The notes beneath the pieces are model-generated. The model was not told the DNA's origin and ran no database searches. It was given only the letters and a program-made list of their open reading frames with translations. From Neiella holothuriorum (lineage in GTDB: Bacteria > Pseudomonadota > Gammaproteobacteria > Enterobacterales > Neiellaceae), in assembly GCF_019457915.1 (NCBI RefSeq), contig NZ_JAHZSS010000015.1, forward strand, positions 1-64,000: DNA of 64,000 nucleotides, in the 5' to 3' direction. Both the position numbers and the translations under genes were made by a program. How positions within the stretch are numbered: position 1 is the first letter of the stretch; each line of letters begins with the position of its first letter. Below are positions 17,173 to 26,709 of this stretch, one piece after another.

Positions 17173-18008
17173 GGCAACAATCTCACGGGACGAAATAGAC
17201 GAATTTCCGCTGAGTTAATGTCGAACGGAATAAGACGGTGCAAGCCCGCCTTTTTGAGAAGGGTTTGAGCGCGCTGGAAAGTGGTTTTGAGCTCAGTCGC
17301 TGCTGCGCTGATGATGTCTTGTAGCTCAAGGAGTGGGTTGTCAGACCATACTCGGATAAACGAATGACAAAAGTCTTTGAGTTCATTCTCAGAAACCTCG
17401 GCCTCATATTCAGAAGCGAAGTAGGCGAGGTTCCACGCCATGACCTTGGTTGCATCTCGCTCAGTGATCAGACGGTATTCGATCTCTCGCCTGTGCCAGT
17501 ATTCCCGTTCGATTGCGAATTTCTGCCATGTTCGGAGGTTTTTGGGGATCGCTGAGCCATTCTGATCCTCCTTGTAAATTTTATTCCAATATTTAAACGA
17601 GTAGGCGATTGTCTTGATGCCGTTGCTCGAACATGTTCGACGAACAACAAAATCTGTCGTCATGACAATGGCCTCATTTGTTTCCCATTTTTGTGGGTGT
17701 GTTATATCGAGCATGCCTGCAATCGACATTGTTTCATCGATATCGAGCGCATACTGATCCATCACTTCCCGTGTGTTCGGGTGCCAAATGAGAGCCAGGT
17801 AACTGTGATGCTCGCCATCGCTCATCAGCTCGACCAAGCGTTTTTGCCGAGGACAAAACTTCCGATGTCGCCGGCCGATTTTATTAGTCTGGCGAATACT
17901 GAAAAACGACTTATATGGATTCGGAGGCGCAATTTCTCGTTTCCACTGATTCAAGTGCTTTACTGTTTGGGCGGTTATTTCTGGCTGCTTGTTCAAACGT
18001 AACTCCAT
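17169..18008 (-). CDS. tnsA: TnsA-type endonuclease, 279 aa
   Basis: TnsA cuts the 5' strands so that the element leaves by cut-and-paste. The restriction-enzyme-like active site appears as E66 (DGEHHSY), D119 (VMTTDFVV) and K139 (AYSFKYW), close to E63, D114 and K132 of E. coli TnsA. The C-terminal ~130 residues match the helical domain that binds TnsC. It is the first gene of the tns operon; the promoter must lie in the repeat-rich 18009-18424 interval. An intact TnsA argues for clean excision and not cointegrate formation. Confidence 0.92.
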   Translation of the reverse strand: MELRLNKQPEITAQTVKHLNQWKREIAPPNPYKSFFSIRQTNKIGRRHRKFCPRQKRLVELMSDGEHHSYLALIWHPNTREVMDQYALDIDETMSIAGMLDITHPQKWETNEAIVMTTDFVVRRTCSSNGIKTIAYSFKYWNKIYKEDQNGSAIPKNLRTWQKFAIEREYWHRREIEYRLITERDATKVMAWNLAYFASEYEAEVSENELKDFCHSFIRVWSDNPLLELQDIISAAATELKTTFQRAQTLLKKAGLHRLIPFDINSAEIRLFRPVRLLP

Positions 18009-18424
18009 TTGCGATGACTAACTGCGTTAATCGTTTTAGCAATTTGAGAGTATTAGGTCCAGGCCTTGAATTTTTCAACATTATGATAAATAAGGAAAAT
18101 TATTGAAATTAAACAATGGGTGGGGAGTGATATGATTGAATTTATACAATGGAGGAAAGGGTGGATTTGATTGTATAAATTCAATGAAAGAGCTAACGCT
18201 GCGCCGAGGTTGAATTTTTTAGATGGTCAGCGGCCGTTACGAGCAATAGCCGATCCCATTTAGATGGCCGCCAGATTGATAAAAATTGAAATTAAGCAAT
18301 GAGTTATCAGATTTTGGCTTTACTAAAAATTATTTTTTAAGTTCTTCTTTTTGCGACAAAGATCATACTTTTATTTGGTTGTACTGATTGATGATGGGGT
18401 TTGCCTAAGGTGTTGCTCGACCCA
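18009..18424. promoter_or_regulatory. Non-coding AT-rich interval between the restriction operon and tnsA
   Basis: The 416-bp interval holds no supportable gene. It contains the box cluster 18102-18301 and, between 18215 and 18275, two copies of TTTAGATGG, each followed by GGCCG-like sequence. It must carry the tnsA promoter (leftward) and the 3' end of the restriction operon. I see no T-run terminator for the DUF45 gene. Confidence 0.5.
18102..18301. repeat. Cluster of 16-17-bp boxes upstream of tnsA
   Basis: Boxes of the form ATTGAAWTTAnrCAATG lie at 18102-18118 and 18285-18301; a related ATTGAATTTATACAATGG at 18135-18152 has an exact 16-bp inverted partner at 18170-18185; a weaker copy is at 18210-18226. 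They occupy the only non-coding DNA before tnsA. They differ from the end boxes, although the last one (AAATTAAGCAATGAG) is close to AAATTAAGTTTGTGAG. They may be autoregulatory TnsB sites left where an ancestral right end lay next to tnsA, or operators for another regulator. Confidence 0.6.
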
Positions 18425-19216
18425 TTACTCACTCAAATACAGCTCAGCCATGCCATCGAGGCGGCTTTTCACTTCTTTCCAGTTCGGCATGACGCTGCTG
18501 AGCAAACGCCAGAATCGCTCGCTGTGGTTGTATTCAGCGATATGGCAAAGCTCATGCAGGATCACGTAGTCAATGCATTCCTTAGGCGCTTTCACAAGGT
18601 GGGGGTTGAGCATCAACTTGCCTTTGGCTGAGCAACTGCCCCATTGTTTGGTCATGGGCAGCACACGAAAGCTCGGCAAGCCTGTTACCCACTCAGCTTG
18701 GGGCAACATGACCGCCAAACGCTCGTGAAAGATTCGTTTGGCGCGATTGAAGTACCATTGTTGAACCAGCGCTTTGACTTGCTTCGTTTTGCTTTCATCG
18801 AAGCGGCGCAGCGTCACCAGCAATTTGCCTCGCTGCATTTTGACCGAAGCGATTGCGTCGTTATCTTCAACCACCTTCAACACATATCGCCGGCCCAAAT
18901 AAAACTGCATTTCGCCGCTGACATATTGCTTGGCTTGCACGTATTCCAAGTGGCCACGAAACTCTTTGAGACCATCGTAAATCCACTTGGCTCGCTTCAT
19001 CACGGCGTCATGAATATCGGAGCGCTCTGCATCATCAGGTGCAGAGACAATCACTTCGCAATTTGGGTGTACCTTGATGGTCACTTTTCGCTTAGCGGTT
19101 TGCTGAGACGCACCTTGTGAAAGAGGCTTGCGAACGACCTCGTAGCAGACAGCTTCATCCCCGTAGACAAAGCTGTATTCCTCTTTGGCGCGCTCTGGTG
19201 ATTCAACCGATGTCAT
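18425..19216 (-). CDS. YgjP-like (DUF45) metallopeptidase associated with Type I restriction
   Basis: The zinc motif HELCH (HExxH, inside YVILHELCHIAEYNHSERFW) with a nearby downstream histidine identifies the YgjP/SprT-like family. The 263-aa length is normal; the region around WGSCSAKGKLMLNP is also characteristic. It starts 2 bp after the hsdR stop codon, so it is the last gene of the restriction operon. Homologues are repeatedly found beside hsdR, but their role there is not settled; protein quality control of the restriction complex is one idea (inference). Confidence 0.87.
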   Translation of the reverse strand: MTSVESPERAKEEYSFVYGDEAVCYEVVRKPLSQGASQQTAKRKVTIKVHPNCEVIVSAPDDAERSDIHDAVMKRAKWIYDGLKEFRGHLEYVQAKQYVSGEMQFYLGRRYVLKVVEDNDAIASVKMQRGKLLVTLRRFDESKTKQVKALVQQWYFNRAKRIFHERLAVMLPQAEWVTGLPSFRVLPMTKQWGSCSAKGKLMLNPHLVKAPKECIDYVILHELCHIAEYNHSERFWRLLSSVMPNWKEVKSRLDGMAELYLSE

Positions 19217-19218
19217 CG

Positions 19219-22200
19219 TTAAACAGCACCAACACCCAAGCGAGTGATTTGAATCGTGTCGCCAATGATTTCTTTCGCCTTGTCCATGCCGACCGCCTTA
19301 AACAACACAGGCAGCAATTGGCGTCGGATGTGGTTCTCAATCTCCTGGGGGTTAATTGAAAACTCAGCAACAGCAGCCGTCACAATGGCTTCGATTTGTT
19401 GGGCGTAAGCGAACATCTCATCTTCGGTTAGCATATTGCCTTCACCTAATCGGTGCGGGAACAAACCATAGTAGGCTTGTACATGACGCCTGATTTTCGG
19501 ATCGAGTTCAGCAAATCGATCGTTCGGCATGCCATCGACTTTTCGCTCTTTAACCTGCTCTTCAAAGTCAGCAAACAGCAAGTATTGCTTCACTGGCGCT
19601 TCGAACATTTCTTTGGCTTGCTCGATCGCCTGTTTCAGCAACTTGGAGAAGTATTCCTGGGCATAAGGGTCGTCCGCCAGGTCTTGGTCAATCATCTTGG
19701 TAATGCGGCCAGTAATCGCATCTTTCTTATTGCGGGCTTCATCGTCAGACATTTCGCTTGGTGACGCGCTTTTGCCCATATTACCAACGAGGTATGCGCC
19801 GTCAGGCTCTTGAATATTCACCCCGCCAATGTGCTTATCAAGCATGGTGCGAATGCTCTCGGCATACTCATCGTAACTGACCGTTTCTTCGGCATCTTCA
19901 CGTACTTGCTTGCGCAGCTCAGACATCGACTTGAGTGTCTTTTTGTAAAGGTCGCGTTTACCCAAGCCCGTTTTCGGATCGATGGCATCAAAGCTTTTAT
20001 CTTCAAAGTAGGTAGCTGATTGCAATGCCACTTTAAGGCAATTAGCAAACGCCGTGAGTGCCTCGTAAAAGTCCTCACGCTTTTTCAGGTTGGTATCGGT
20101 GAGTTGACCATCAATGGTATCGATTTTAGGAGCCAAAACTTGCCGCAGCGCTTGACCGTCTTGTTTGTTCTGAACGCCTTCAAAAATGGCCCACAAGTCA
20201 TCGTACAACCCCGGCAGCTTCTTGTACTCGGTGTCCATGCGGTTGTACAAGCCTTTGAGATCGTCGATGTCAAAGCCGTCTTGAGTCCGCTCGGCCAAGT
20301 CCTGATAGTCGGCAATGGTGGCGTCCAGTTCTTTGAGGATGCCGCGGTAGTCAATCAAGTAACCAAACTGTTTGGCTTCATGCAGACGATTGACCCGAGC
20401 AATGGCCTGAATGAGGTTGTGTTGCTTGAGCGGCTTGTCAATATAAAGCACCGTATTCTTGGGCTCATCAAAGCCGGTTAAGAGCTTGTCGACCACAATC
20501 ATGATGTCTGGCCCATCAGGCTTACCGAACTCAGCAATAATGTGCTGGGTATAGGCTTTCTCATCCTGACCAAAGTCCGAGTTAATGACGTTGGCTTTCC
20601 ACCAGTTCTGAACAATGTCCTTGCTTTCGCAATCCACGGTATCGTGGCCTTCTCGGGTATCTGGTGGCGACATCGCCACAACCGAGGTGACTTTGCCAAT
20701 CTGATCGAGCAGCTTTTTGTATTGAATGGCCGAGGCTTTGGAGTCACAAGCCAGCTGTCCTTTAAGCCCTTGTCGTTTGAAGTTCTGGAAGTGATCAGAA
20801 ATGTCGTGAGCGATCAGCTCTAGGCGGCCTTCGGTTTGGTAAATCTGACCTTTTTGTCCGAATTTTTTCTTAAGGTCGGTGCGCTGCTTTTCTGAGAGCT
20901 TGTCCGTAATCCGATCAAACCAAGCATCAATGGCTTTGTCATTGGTGCTTAAATCGGGAATGCGCTCTTCATACAACAGTGGCGTCACGGTTTTATCTTC
21001 CACCGCCTGTTGCATGGTGTAAGAGTGGATGATTTTACCGAACTTGTTTTCGGTCTTGTCATCTTTGAGTAGCGGCGTGCCGGTAAAGCCAATGTAGGCT
21101 GCGCGTGGCAACGCCTGTTGCATGCGAATGTTGTTCTCACCGTTTTGGCTACGGTGTCCTTCATCCACCAATACAATAATGTCTGGGCTTTCGTTATAGC
21201 ACTCAGGCAGCTCAATCGCGGTGCCAAACTTATTGATGATCGAAAAGATAATGCGCTCATTGCCCTTGCCAATTTGCTCGGCCAAACGGCGGCCAGTTGT
21301 GGCCATGGCGGACTTCTTATCTTTGTCCGAAAGCGCACCGCCCGAAGCAAAAGTGCGAGCCAGCTGATCTTCTAAATCAACTCGGTCGGTCACCACCACC
21401 ACGCGGCATTTCGCTAGCTCTTTGAGCCAAATAAGCGCTTTGGATAAGAACACCATGGTGAAGGATTTACCCGAACCCGTGGTGTGCCAAATGACGCCGC
21501 CATTTCGTGCCCCTTTGCGAGCGCCACTCAAACTATCGTCAAAGGTGGTGACGCGCTCAATCAGCGCCTTAATGCCAAATACCTGCTGATAGCGGGCAAC
21601 AATCTTGCCTGCTTTTTTATCAAACAAGGTGAATAAGCGGGTCATTTCAAGCAAGCGATCGTGGCGAAGCAACGACACCAATAAACGGTCTTGATCGGTC
21701 ACCACTAAGTCGCCGCCGCTCACGAGTGAAAGATACTCATCACGAACCTTGGCTGGCCGATGATTGAAGATGGCATCCAGCTTCTCTTGCGCCAATGGCG
21801 TGTTCTTAAGGCGGCTAAAGGTGGCGTCGGTGATTTGTTCTTCTTTCCACTTGGCCCAAAACTTACTTGGCGTGCCACAAGTGCCGTACAAGCCGTCATG
21901 GCCGTTGACCGACAGCAATAACTGGCTGTAGGCAAACAAGTGCGGGATTTCATCGGTCTTTTGATTGCGAATATTTTGCGAAATGCCTTCGCTTACCGTT
22001 GGTTTGCCTTCGTGCGATGAGTCAGGTCGCTTGGCCTCAATCACCACCCAAGGTAAGCCATTAACAAAACACACCACATCTGGAATGCGATGGCCGGTAC
22101 CGCGAGCATTCTCCACTTCCAACTCTTCAGTAAAGTGGAATTGGTTATTGCTTGGGTTTTCCCAGTCGATGAGGTGAATGGTGGGCGATGCCTTTTTGCC

Positions 22201-22536
22201 ATCCACAAACTCAGTCACGCCAATGCCGTAGGTTAGCGCGTTATAGAGCTTTTCATTGGCAGCTTTGAGGCCTTCGTTCATGGCAGGGTTCGCCAGCTCT
22301 TGCACAATCTTGTCAATGGCCGCTTCTGACAAATGCTGCTCTTTGCCCATAAAGGAATAGGTTTTGGTGGCCAGCACATTGCGCAAAACGTTAGGCAAAA
22401 TCACCGAAGATTTATTGCTGCGCCACGCTAAGCATTGCTCAGGCGGAACAAAGGTGTAGCCGAGGTTGGTTAGCAACGTTAGCGCTGGGATTTTGGCACT
22501 GAATTCTTCGTTGAAATTAGCGATATGGCTTTCCAC
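19219..22536 (-). CDS. hsdR: Type I restriction enzyme R subunit, 1105 aa
   Basis: HsdR supplies the translocase and nuclease of the Type I complex. The N-terminal nuclease motif is D153 with E167-A-K169 (VVIEAKRPD). The motor shows TTGSGKS, DEGHRSQ (a DEAH-box variant), GFTGTPLLKDD and, in the second lobe, DKLLTGFDEP and ARVNR. The length is normal. The start is GTG with AGGAGAG seven bases upstream, 9 bp after the KAP gene. All key residues seem present, so the nuclease should be functional. Confidence 0.94.
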   Translation of the reverse strand: MESHIANFNEEFSAKIPALTLLTNLGYTFVPPEQCLAWRSNKSSVILPNVLRNVLATKTYSFMGKEQHLSEAAIDKIVQELANPAMNEGLKAANEKLYNALTYGIGVTEFVDGKKASPTIHLIDWENPSNNQFHFTEELEVENARGTGHRIPDVVCFVNGLPWVVIEAKRPDSSHEGKPTVSEGISQNIRNQKTDEIPHLFAYSQLLLSVNGHDGLYGTCGTPSKFWAKWKEEQITDATFSRLKNTPLAQEKLDAIFNHRPAKVRDEYLSLVSGGDLVVTDQDRLLVSLLRHDRLLEMTRLFTLFDKKAGKIVARYQQVFGIKALIERVTTFDDSLSGARKGARNGGVIWHTTGSGKSFTMVFLSKALIWLKELAKCRVVVVTDRVDLEDQLARTFASGGALSDKDKKSAMATTGRRLAEQIGKGNERIIFSIINKFGTAIELPECYNESPDIIVLVDEGHRSQNGENNIRMQQALPRAAYIGFTGTPLLKDDKTENKFGKIIHSYTMQQAVEDKTVTPLLYEERIPDLSTNDKAIDAWFDRITDKLSEKQRTDLKKKFGQKGQIYQTEGRLELIAHDISDHFQNFKRQGLKGQLACDSKASAIQYKKLLDQIGKVTSVVAMSPPDTREGHDTVDCESKDIVQNWWKANVINSDFGQDEKAYTQHIIAEFGKPDGPDIMIVVDKLLTGFDEPKNTVLYIDKPLKQHNLIQAIARVNRLHEAKQFGYLIDYRGILKELDATIADYQDLAERTQDGFDIDDLKGLYNRMDTEYKKLPGLYDDLWAIFEGVQNKQDGQALRQVLAPKIDTIDGQLTDTNLKKREDFYEALTAFANCLKVALQSATYFEDKSFDAIDPKTGLGKRDLYKKTLKSMSELRKQVREDAEETVSYDEYAESIRTMLDKHIGGVNIQEPDGAYLVGNMGKSASPSEMSDDEARNKKDAITGRITKMIDQDLADDPYAQEYFSKLLKQAIEQAKEMFEAPVKQYLLFADFEEQVKERKVDGMPNDRFAELDPKIRRHVQAYYGLFPHRLGEGNMLTEDEMFAYAQQIEAIVTAAVAEFSINPQEIENHIRRQLLPVLFKAVGMDKAKEIIGDTIQITRLGVGAV

Positions 22537-22545
22537 GGCGCTCTC

Positions 22546-23898
22546 CTATGAAATCAGTGTCATGGTTTGAATAGCATCAGCAAGAATCTTTAGCCTGCTA
22601 CCTGCTCTGGGAGGAAATCCGTGTCTTTGAAATAGACCATTAAAGTAACTCTCCCAGTGAGGTTTGGCTTCTTCTGTTGGCTCATACGAGCCTGCATTTT
22701 TAGAACACTCTTGGCCTAGCGCAACTAAAAGGGCATGGTATTGCTGGGGATATGGATAATCACCATTCCAGTCAATAATTCTAGTTTCATTAAACAATAT
22801 GCCTATTTTCTCGGCGTCTGACTGGCCATTTGCAATCGACTGAGCAACCTTTGGGTGAAATGTAAACAACGCAACTGCCCAAATTCGTATGAGTTTGTAG
22901 CCAAACTTGACGCCCGACAGCCCTTTTTCTCCAGTCAGGATTTGATATATCGCTAGATGACGTATCAGCGTTTCAACTTCTCTAAGTGATAGATTGTTGA
23001 TCTCAATAATTTGGTTGATTAACTCTTGGCTCGCGTCTTTACATATCTCAGCGCTAGATAAAATATCGGACTCATCAAGTAGCGATTTTGCATGGTTTAT
23101 TGATGCATTTAGCAACTCGTGGCCATTGATTTTAAACGTACTTGGTAGTCCAAAAGAAAATTTAAGAAATTTATCCAAGTAGCGCTGCGTATCTACGGTT
23201 GGCCCGTAACAATGACTAATTGATGCTTTTAGCTGCTGGGTGTTGGTGACAAGAACAAACTGGACGCCCGGTACATCGAAGGTGTGTTTGATGATCTCAA
23301 GCATATCCACCGCGAAATCTGGGCGGCAGCGATCAAGCTCGTCCACAAACAATACGATGGGTTTTTGGGCTGCCCACGCTTCCAAAGCGTCCTGTAAGGC
23401 TTTTAAGTTTTTCTCGGCTTCAACATGGTCTTTGAGAACCGATTCAACGGTTGCGTCTATGGCTTTATCTGCTGTTTGCTGAATTGCATCATCAAACTCC
23501 TCAACCACATCCGCTGCATCTTGACGCAACAAATGCGATACAACGGCTTTGCCCACAGCTTTAGCCCCAAAGCGAAGTACTGGCAGCGCTTTATCCTTGA
23601 AGCCTTTTTTACCATCCTCATCCGGGATGAGTTTGATGACTTCGGCCAAGACCGACATCAATGGTTCATTGGCGTGGTCGGCTTTAAAGGCATCGATATA
23701 AACGATTTGATGTGAGTCTTGCTCTCGCATCAAATTCATTAGCTTGTGGCAAAACTCTGTTTTGCCCGTACCCCAGCTGCCATCGATGACCATGGGCGAC
23801 ACATCGATGCCCGATTGCAGTAACGCGATGGTTTGATCGGCAATTTTCTTACGCTGAAACTCATCCCTTGAGCCGAAAGTTAGTTTCCTAATATCCAT
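22546..23898 (-). CDS. KAP-family P-loop NTPase inside the restriction operon, 450 aa
   Basis: Walker A is GSWGTGKT (40-47); Walker B is VLFVDELDRCRPDF, the signature of KAP NTPases. Unlike classical KAP proteins, no transmembrane pair is obvious inside the P-loop domain; only the AVGKAVVSHLL region is mildly hydrophobic. It starts 4 bp after hsdS and ends 9 bp before hsdR, so it is tightly embedded in the operon. Several KAP-type ATPases act in phage defence, often as membrane-linked sensors. Here it may modulate the restriction complex or form an added abortive layer (inference). Confidence 0.85.
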   Translation of the reverse strand: MDIRKLTFGSRDEFQRKKIADQTIALLQSGIDVSPMVIDGSWGTGKTEFCHKLMNLMREQDSHQIVYIDAFKADHANEPLMSVLAEVIKLIPDEDGKKGFKDKALPVLRFGAKAVGKAVVSHLLRQDAADVVEEFDDAIQQTADKAIDATVESVLKDHVEAEKNLKALQDALEAWAAQKPIVLFVDELDRCRPDFAVDMLEIIKHTFDVPGVQFVLVTNTQQLKASISHCYGPTVDTQRYLDKFLKFSFGLPSTFKINGHELLNASINHAKSLLDESDILSSAEICKDASQELINQIIEINNLSLREVETLIRHLAIYQILTGEKGLSGVKFGYKLIRIWAVALFTFHPKVAQSIANGQSDAEKIGILFNETRIIDWNGDYPYPQQYHALLVALGQECSKNAGSYEPTEEAKPHWESYFNGLFQRHGFPPRAGSRLKILADAIQTMTLIS

Positions 23899-23902
23899 AT
23901 GT

Positions 23903-25153
23903 TTAAGCGGCCTCTTGCTCGTCAGTTTTAACCCTACGCTTGCCGGTGAGTAGTTGCTGCATCAGGGCTTTTTTCTCTTGTTTGAGGTGGGCGAGTTTGG
24001 CTTGCTGCACTTCGATTTCTTTATCAGCGGCGGTTAGCACAGAGGAGATTTTTTGTTGTTCGTCAACTGAAGGTAGCGGAAGCATAAAATGCTTTATATC
24101 TTTAGCACTTATGTGGGGAATCGCGGTAACAGTCTTAACCGCATCTACGTATGATTTAAAACGCTCTGATGCAATGTGCTGTAACAAATAATTGTGCTCA
24201 AGCGCAGTTTTACATCGAATCCTCGCAACTCGCTGCACTAACAGCATAGGCTCATGATTGTTCTCTGTGATTAATGCATAGTTTCTGCCAACTAGAGAGC
24301 CATCCATGCTAATAACAATATCACCAACATTTACCAAATATTTTTCAAACCCATTTACGTTGGTCCATGAAAATGTTTGCTCTTCACCCCAACGCAAAGT
24401 TCCACGTGTAATATTAATTCCTCGCAGCAGTTTGTAACCTGAGTCTTTTTCAAACGCAGAGCTTTTAAAGGCATGGCCACTTAAAAGATTAATGTAAGAT
24501 TCCAACCTAACCTCTTCCCACTCCCCTTCAAACGGTTGGCCGGTGTCGGGGTTTGTGAGGCGTTTTTTGCCGGTGAGCAGTTGCTGCATCAGGGCTTTTT
24601 TCTGCTGCTGGCTGGCGGCGATTAACTTTTCGGAGGTGGCGATGGCCTTATCCCAAGTGGCAAGAATCTTGGCGATTTTGCGTTGTTCTGGGAGGGGGGG
24701 GATTGGTACATGTATATTCTTGATAATCCCTGCGCTCAGGTTCTGCTGCCCACCACTATTAGCCAATTCTCGAATGGCGTCATATTGGCTGGTTAAAAAT
24801 TGAAAGTAATAGTCAACTTCGCAATCATCATTAAGAAGAAGAGCGGCACACGCTTGATTAGTTGAGGCTTCAATCCCTAACTTTGCTACCTGGCCTCTTG
24901 TTTTTCCTTGCCCATACATAGCTATGAGTAGGGTGTTTTCAGGAAACATTTTGGCCGAGGAATTATCTAAGCCTTCCTGAGTAATTTTTTGCTCAGTATC
25001 GGTAATAACTCCAAACTTTACTTCTGATGTTGTTACCCAAGGTATATGGCCATTCCAGTAAGAGTCATTTTTACGGCTAGGTGTCCCGCCTGAAGTTACT
25101 GTAGCAATATCCTCTACTGAGCCTTTTTTCCAACCGCTAGGCACCATAACCAA
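23903..25153 (-). CDS. hsdS: Type I restriction specificity subunit, 416 aa
   Basis: The protein has two target-recognition domains separated by two near-identical conserved helices. KKALMQQLLTGKKR near the middle and KKALMQQLLTGKRR near the end are encoded by direct DNA repeats around 24545-24600 and 23938-23985. Each half begins with a GW.. or EW.. entry (PSGWKKGSVEDI; EWEEVRLESY). This is the standard two-TRD layout, which recognises a bipartite sequence. It overlaps hsdM by 17 bp. The long repeats allow domain exchange by recombination. Confidence 0.93.
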   Translation of the reverse strand: MVMVPSGWKKGSVEDIATVTSGGTPSRKNDSYWNGHIPWVTTSEVKFGVITDTEQKITQEGLDNSSAKMFPENTLLIAMYGQGKTRGQVAKLGIEASTNQACAALLLNDDCEVDYYFQFLTSQYDAIRELANSGGQQNLSAGIIKNIHVPIPPLPEQRKIAKILATWDKAIATSEKLIAASQQQKKALMQQLLTGKKRLTNPDTGQPFEGEWEEVRLESYINLLSGHAFKSSAFEKDSGYKLLRGINITRGTLRWGEEQTFSWTNVNGFEKYLVNVGDIVISMDGSLVGRNYALITENNHEPMLLVQRVARIRCKTALEHNYLLQHIASERFKSYVDAVKTVTAIPHISAKDIKHFMLPLPSVDEQQKISSVLTAADKEIEVQQAKLAHLKQEKKALMQQLLTGKRRVKTDEQEAA

Positions 25154-26669
25154 GTTCCTTCAAGTAGCTAGCCATTTCGGTTTCTAACTCGGCCAGTTCA
25201 TTTTGCAATGCTAGGCGTTCGGCTCGCACTGCAACCAAATCGATTTCTTCCTCTTCTTCAAAGGTATCGACGTAGCGCGGGATGTTGAGGTTGTAGTCGT
25301 TTTCTTGAATCTCTTTGAGTGAGGCAAGGTACGCGTATTTATCAACGCTTTGACCATTGCGGTAGGTTTCAACGATTTTGGCGATGTTGTCGGCGGTCAG
25401 CAGGTTTTGATTTTTGCCGGATTTAAACTCGCGGCTAGCGTCGATGAACAAGACATCCTCATCATCCTTGTGCTTTTTGAAAATCAAAATCGCCGCGGGA
25501 ATGCCGGTGCCGAAGAACAGCTTTTCTGGCAGGCCAATGACTGCATCTAGCAGGTTTTCATCAATCAGTTGTTTGCGGATTTTGCCTTCGCTGGATGCGC
25601 GGAATAGCACACCGTGGGGCACCACCACGCCCATTCGTCCCCCCTCTTTACCTTGAGAACGTGGCTTCAAGGTTTCAATCATGTGGGAGATAAACGCATA
25701 GTCGCCTTTGGTCTTGGGTGGAATGCCTCGGCGAAAACGACCAAAGTGATCGTTGCTGGCATCTTCATGGCCCCACTTATCGAGTGAGAATGGCGGGTTG
25801 GCGGTGACCACATCAAAGTGCAGTAGGCCACCGTCTTGATCCTGAAGCTTAGGATTACGAATGGTATCGCCCCACTCAATGCGGTGGTTGTCTTCGCCGT
25901 GCAGGAACATGTTCATTTTGGCCAATGACCAAGTGGAGCCAATGGCTTCTTGACCATACAGCGCATACTTCTTGGAGCCGCTAAAGTTCTTTTGAATTTG
26001 CTGGCCACACTTCATCAACAATGAGCCCGAGCCACAGGCCGGATCGCAAATGCTGTCGCCTTCTTGTGGGGCCAACAAAATGGAGAGCAAGTCGGACACT
26101 TCGGGCGGGGTATAGAACTCACCGGCCGATTTACCGCTGCCTGCGGCAAAGTGCTTGATGAGGTATTCGTAAGCGTTACCAATTACGTCTAGCGAGCCGA
26201 CGCGGCTTGGGCGCAGATTCAGGGTGTCTTTACCAAAGTCCTCAAGCAGGTGACGCAGAATGTCGTTCTTTTGCTTTTCATCACCCAGCTTGTCGGTGTT
26301 AAAGCTGATGTCTTGGAATACGTTTTTTAGCTTGGTGCCGTTGGCTTCTTCAATGGCATGCAAGGCTTGGTCAATGCGTGAGCCATTGCCCGCTTCATGG
26401 CGCGCTTCATACAAATCCCAAAAGGTATTGTTGGCTGGGATTTTAAATGACTGGCTTTCCATCATCTCATTGATTAGCTCTGGCACGTCACCGTATTCGG
26501 CTTTGAGCTCATCGTATTTGTCTTGGTGCACATCGGAGATGTACTTCAAGAACAGCATGGTGAGGATGAAGTCTTTGTAAATCGATGGGTCAACGGTGCC
26601 ACGGAAGGTATCGCAAGCCGCCCATACGGCTTTGTTGATTGCATCTTGATTGATTGGTGACTGGGTCAT
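25137..26669 (-). CDS. hsdM: Type I DNA methyltransferase M subunit, 510 aa
   Basis: HsdM methylates adenine at the site chosen by HsdS. The SAM-binding motif (CDPACGSGSLLM) and the catalytic NPPF (VVTANPPFSLDKWG) are both present, and the N-terminal helical HsdM domain is intact. The length is typical. It follows the half-size S gene by 40 bp on the same strand and overlaps hsdS. Confidence 0.95.
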   Translation of the reverse strand: MTQSPINQDAINKAVWAACDTFRGTVDPSIYKDFILTMLFLKYISDVHQDKYDELKAEYGDVPELINEMMESQSFKIPANNTFWDLYEARHEAGNGSRIDQALHAIEEANGTKLKNVFQDISFNTDKLGDEKQKNDILRHLLEDFGKDTLNLRPSRVGSLDVIGNAYEYLIKHFAAGSGKSAGEFYTPPEVSDLLSILLAPQEGDSICDPACGSGSLLMKCGQQIQKNFSGSKKYALYGQEAIGSTWSLAKMNMFLHGEDNHRIEWGDTIRNPKLQDQDGGLLHFDVVTANPPFSLDKWGHEDASNDHFGRFRRGIPPKTKGDYAFISHMIETLKPRSQGKEGGRMGVVVPHGVLFRASSEGKIRKQLIDENLLDAVIGLPEKLFFGTGIPAAILIFKKHKDDEDVLFIDASREFKSGKNQNLLTADNIAKIVETYRNGQSVDKYAYLASLKEIQENDYNLNIPRYVDTFEEEEEIDLVAVRAERLALQNELAELETEMASYLKELGYGA

Positions 26670-26709
26670 TGGTGTTCTCTTGGTTAATTCGGTTCTTAAC
26701 TAATGGCAG

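Noticed and set aside
18350-18358. Possible alternative transposon terminus (minus-strand TGTCGC...) next to the tnsA box cluster
   Set aside because: It begins TGTCGC like some Tn5053-type ends, but I found no matching inverted terminus or 5-bp duplication elsewhere, whereas 1199 and 29309 have both.
23938-24600. Direct repeats around 23938-23985 and 24545-24600 as a mobile or phase-variable element
   Set aside because: They encode the two conserved helices of HsdS and are the normal repeats of a two-TRD specificity gene.
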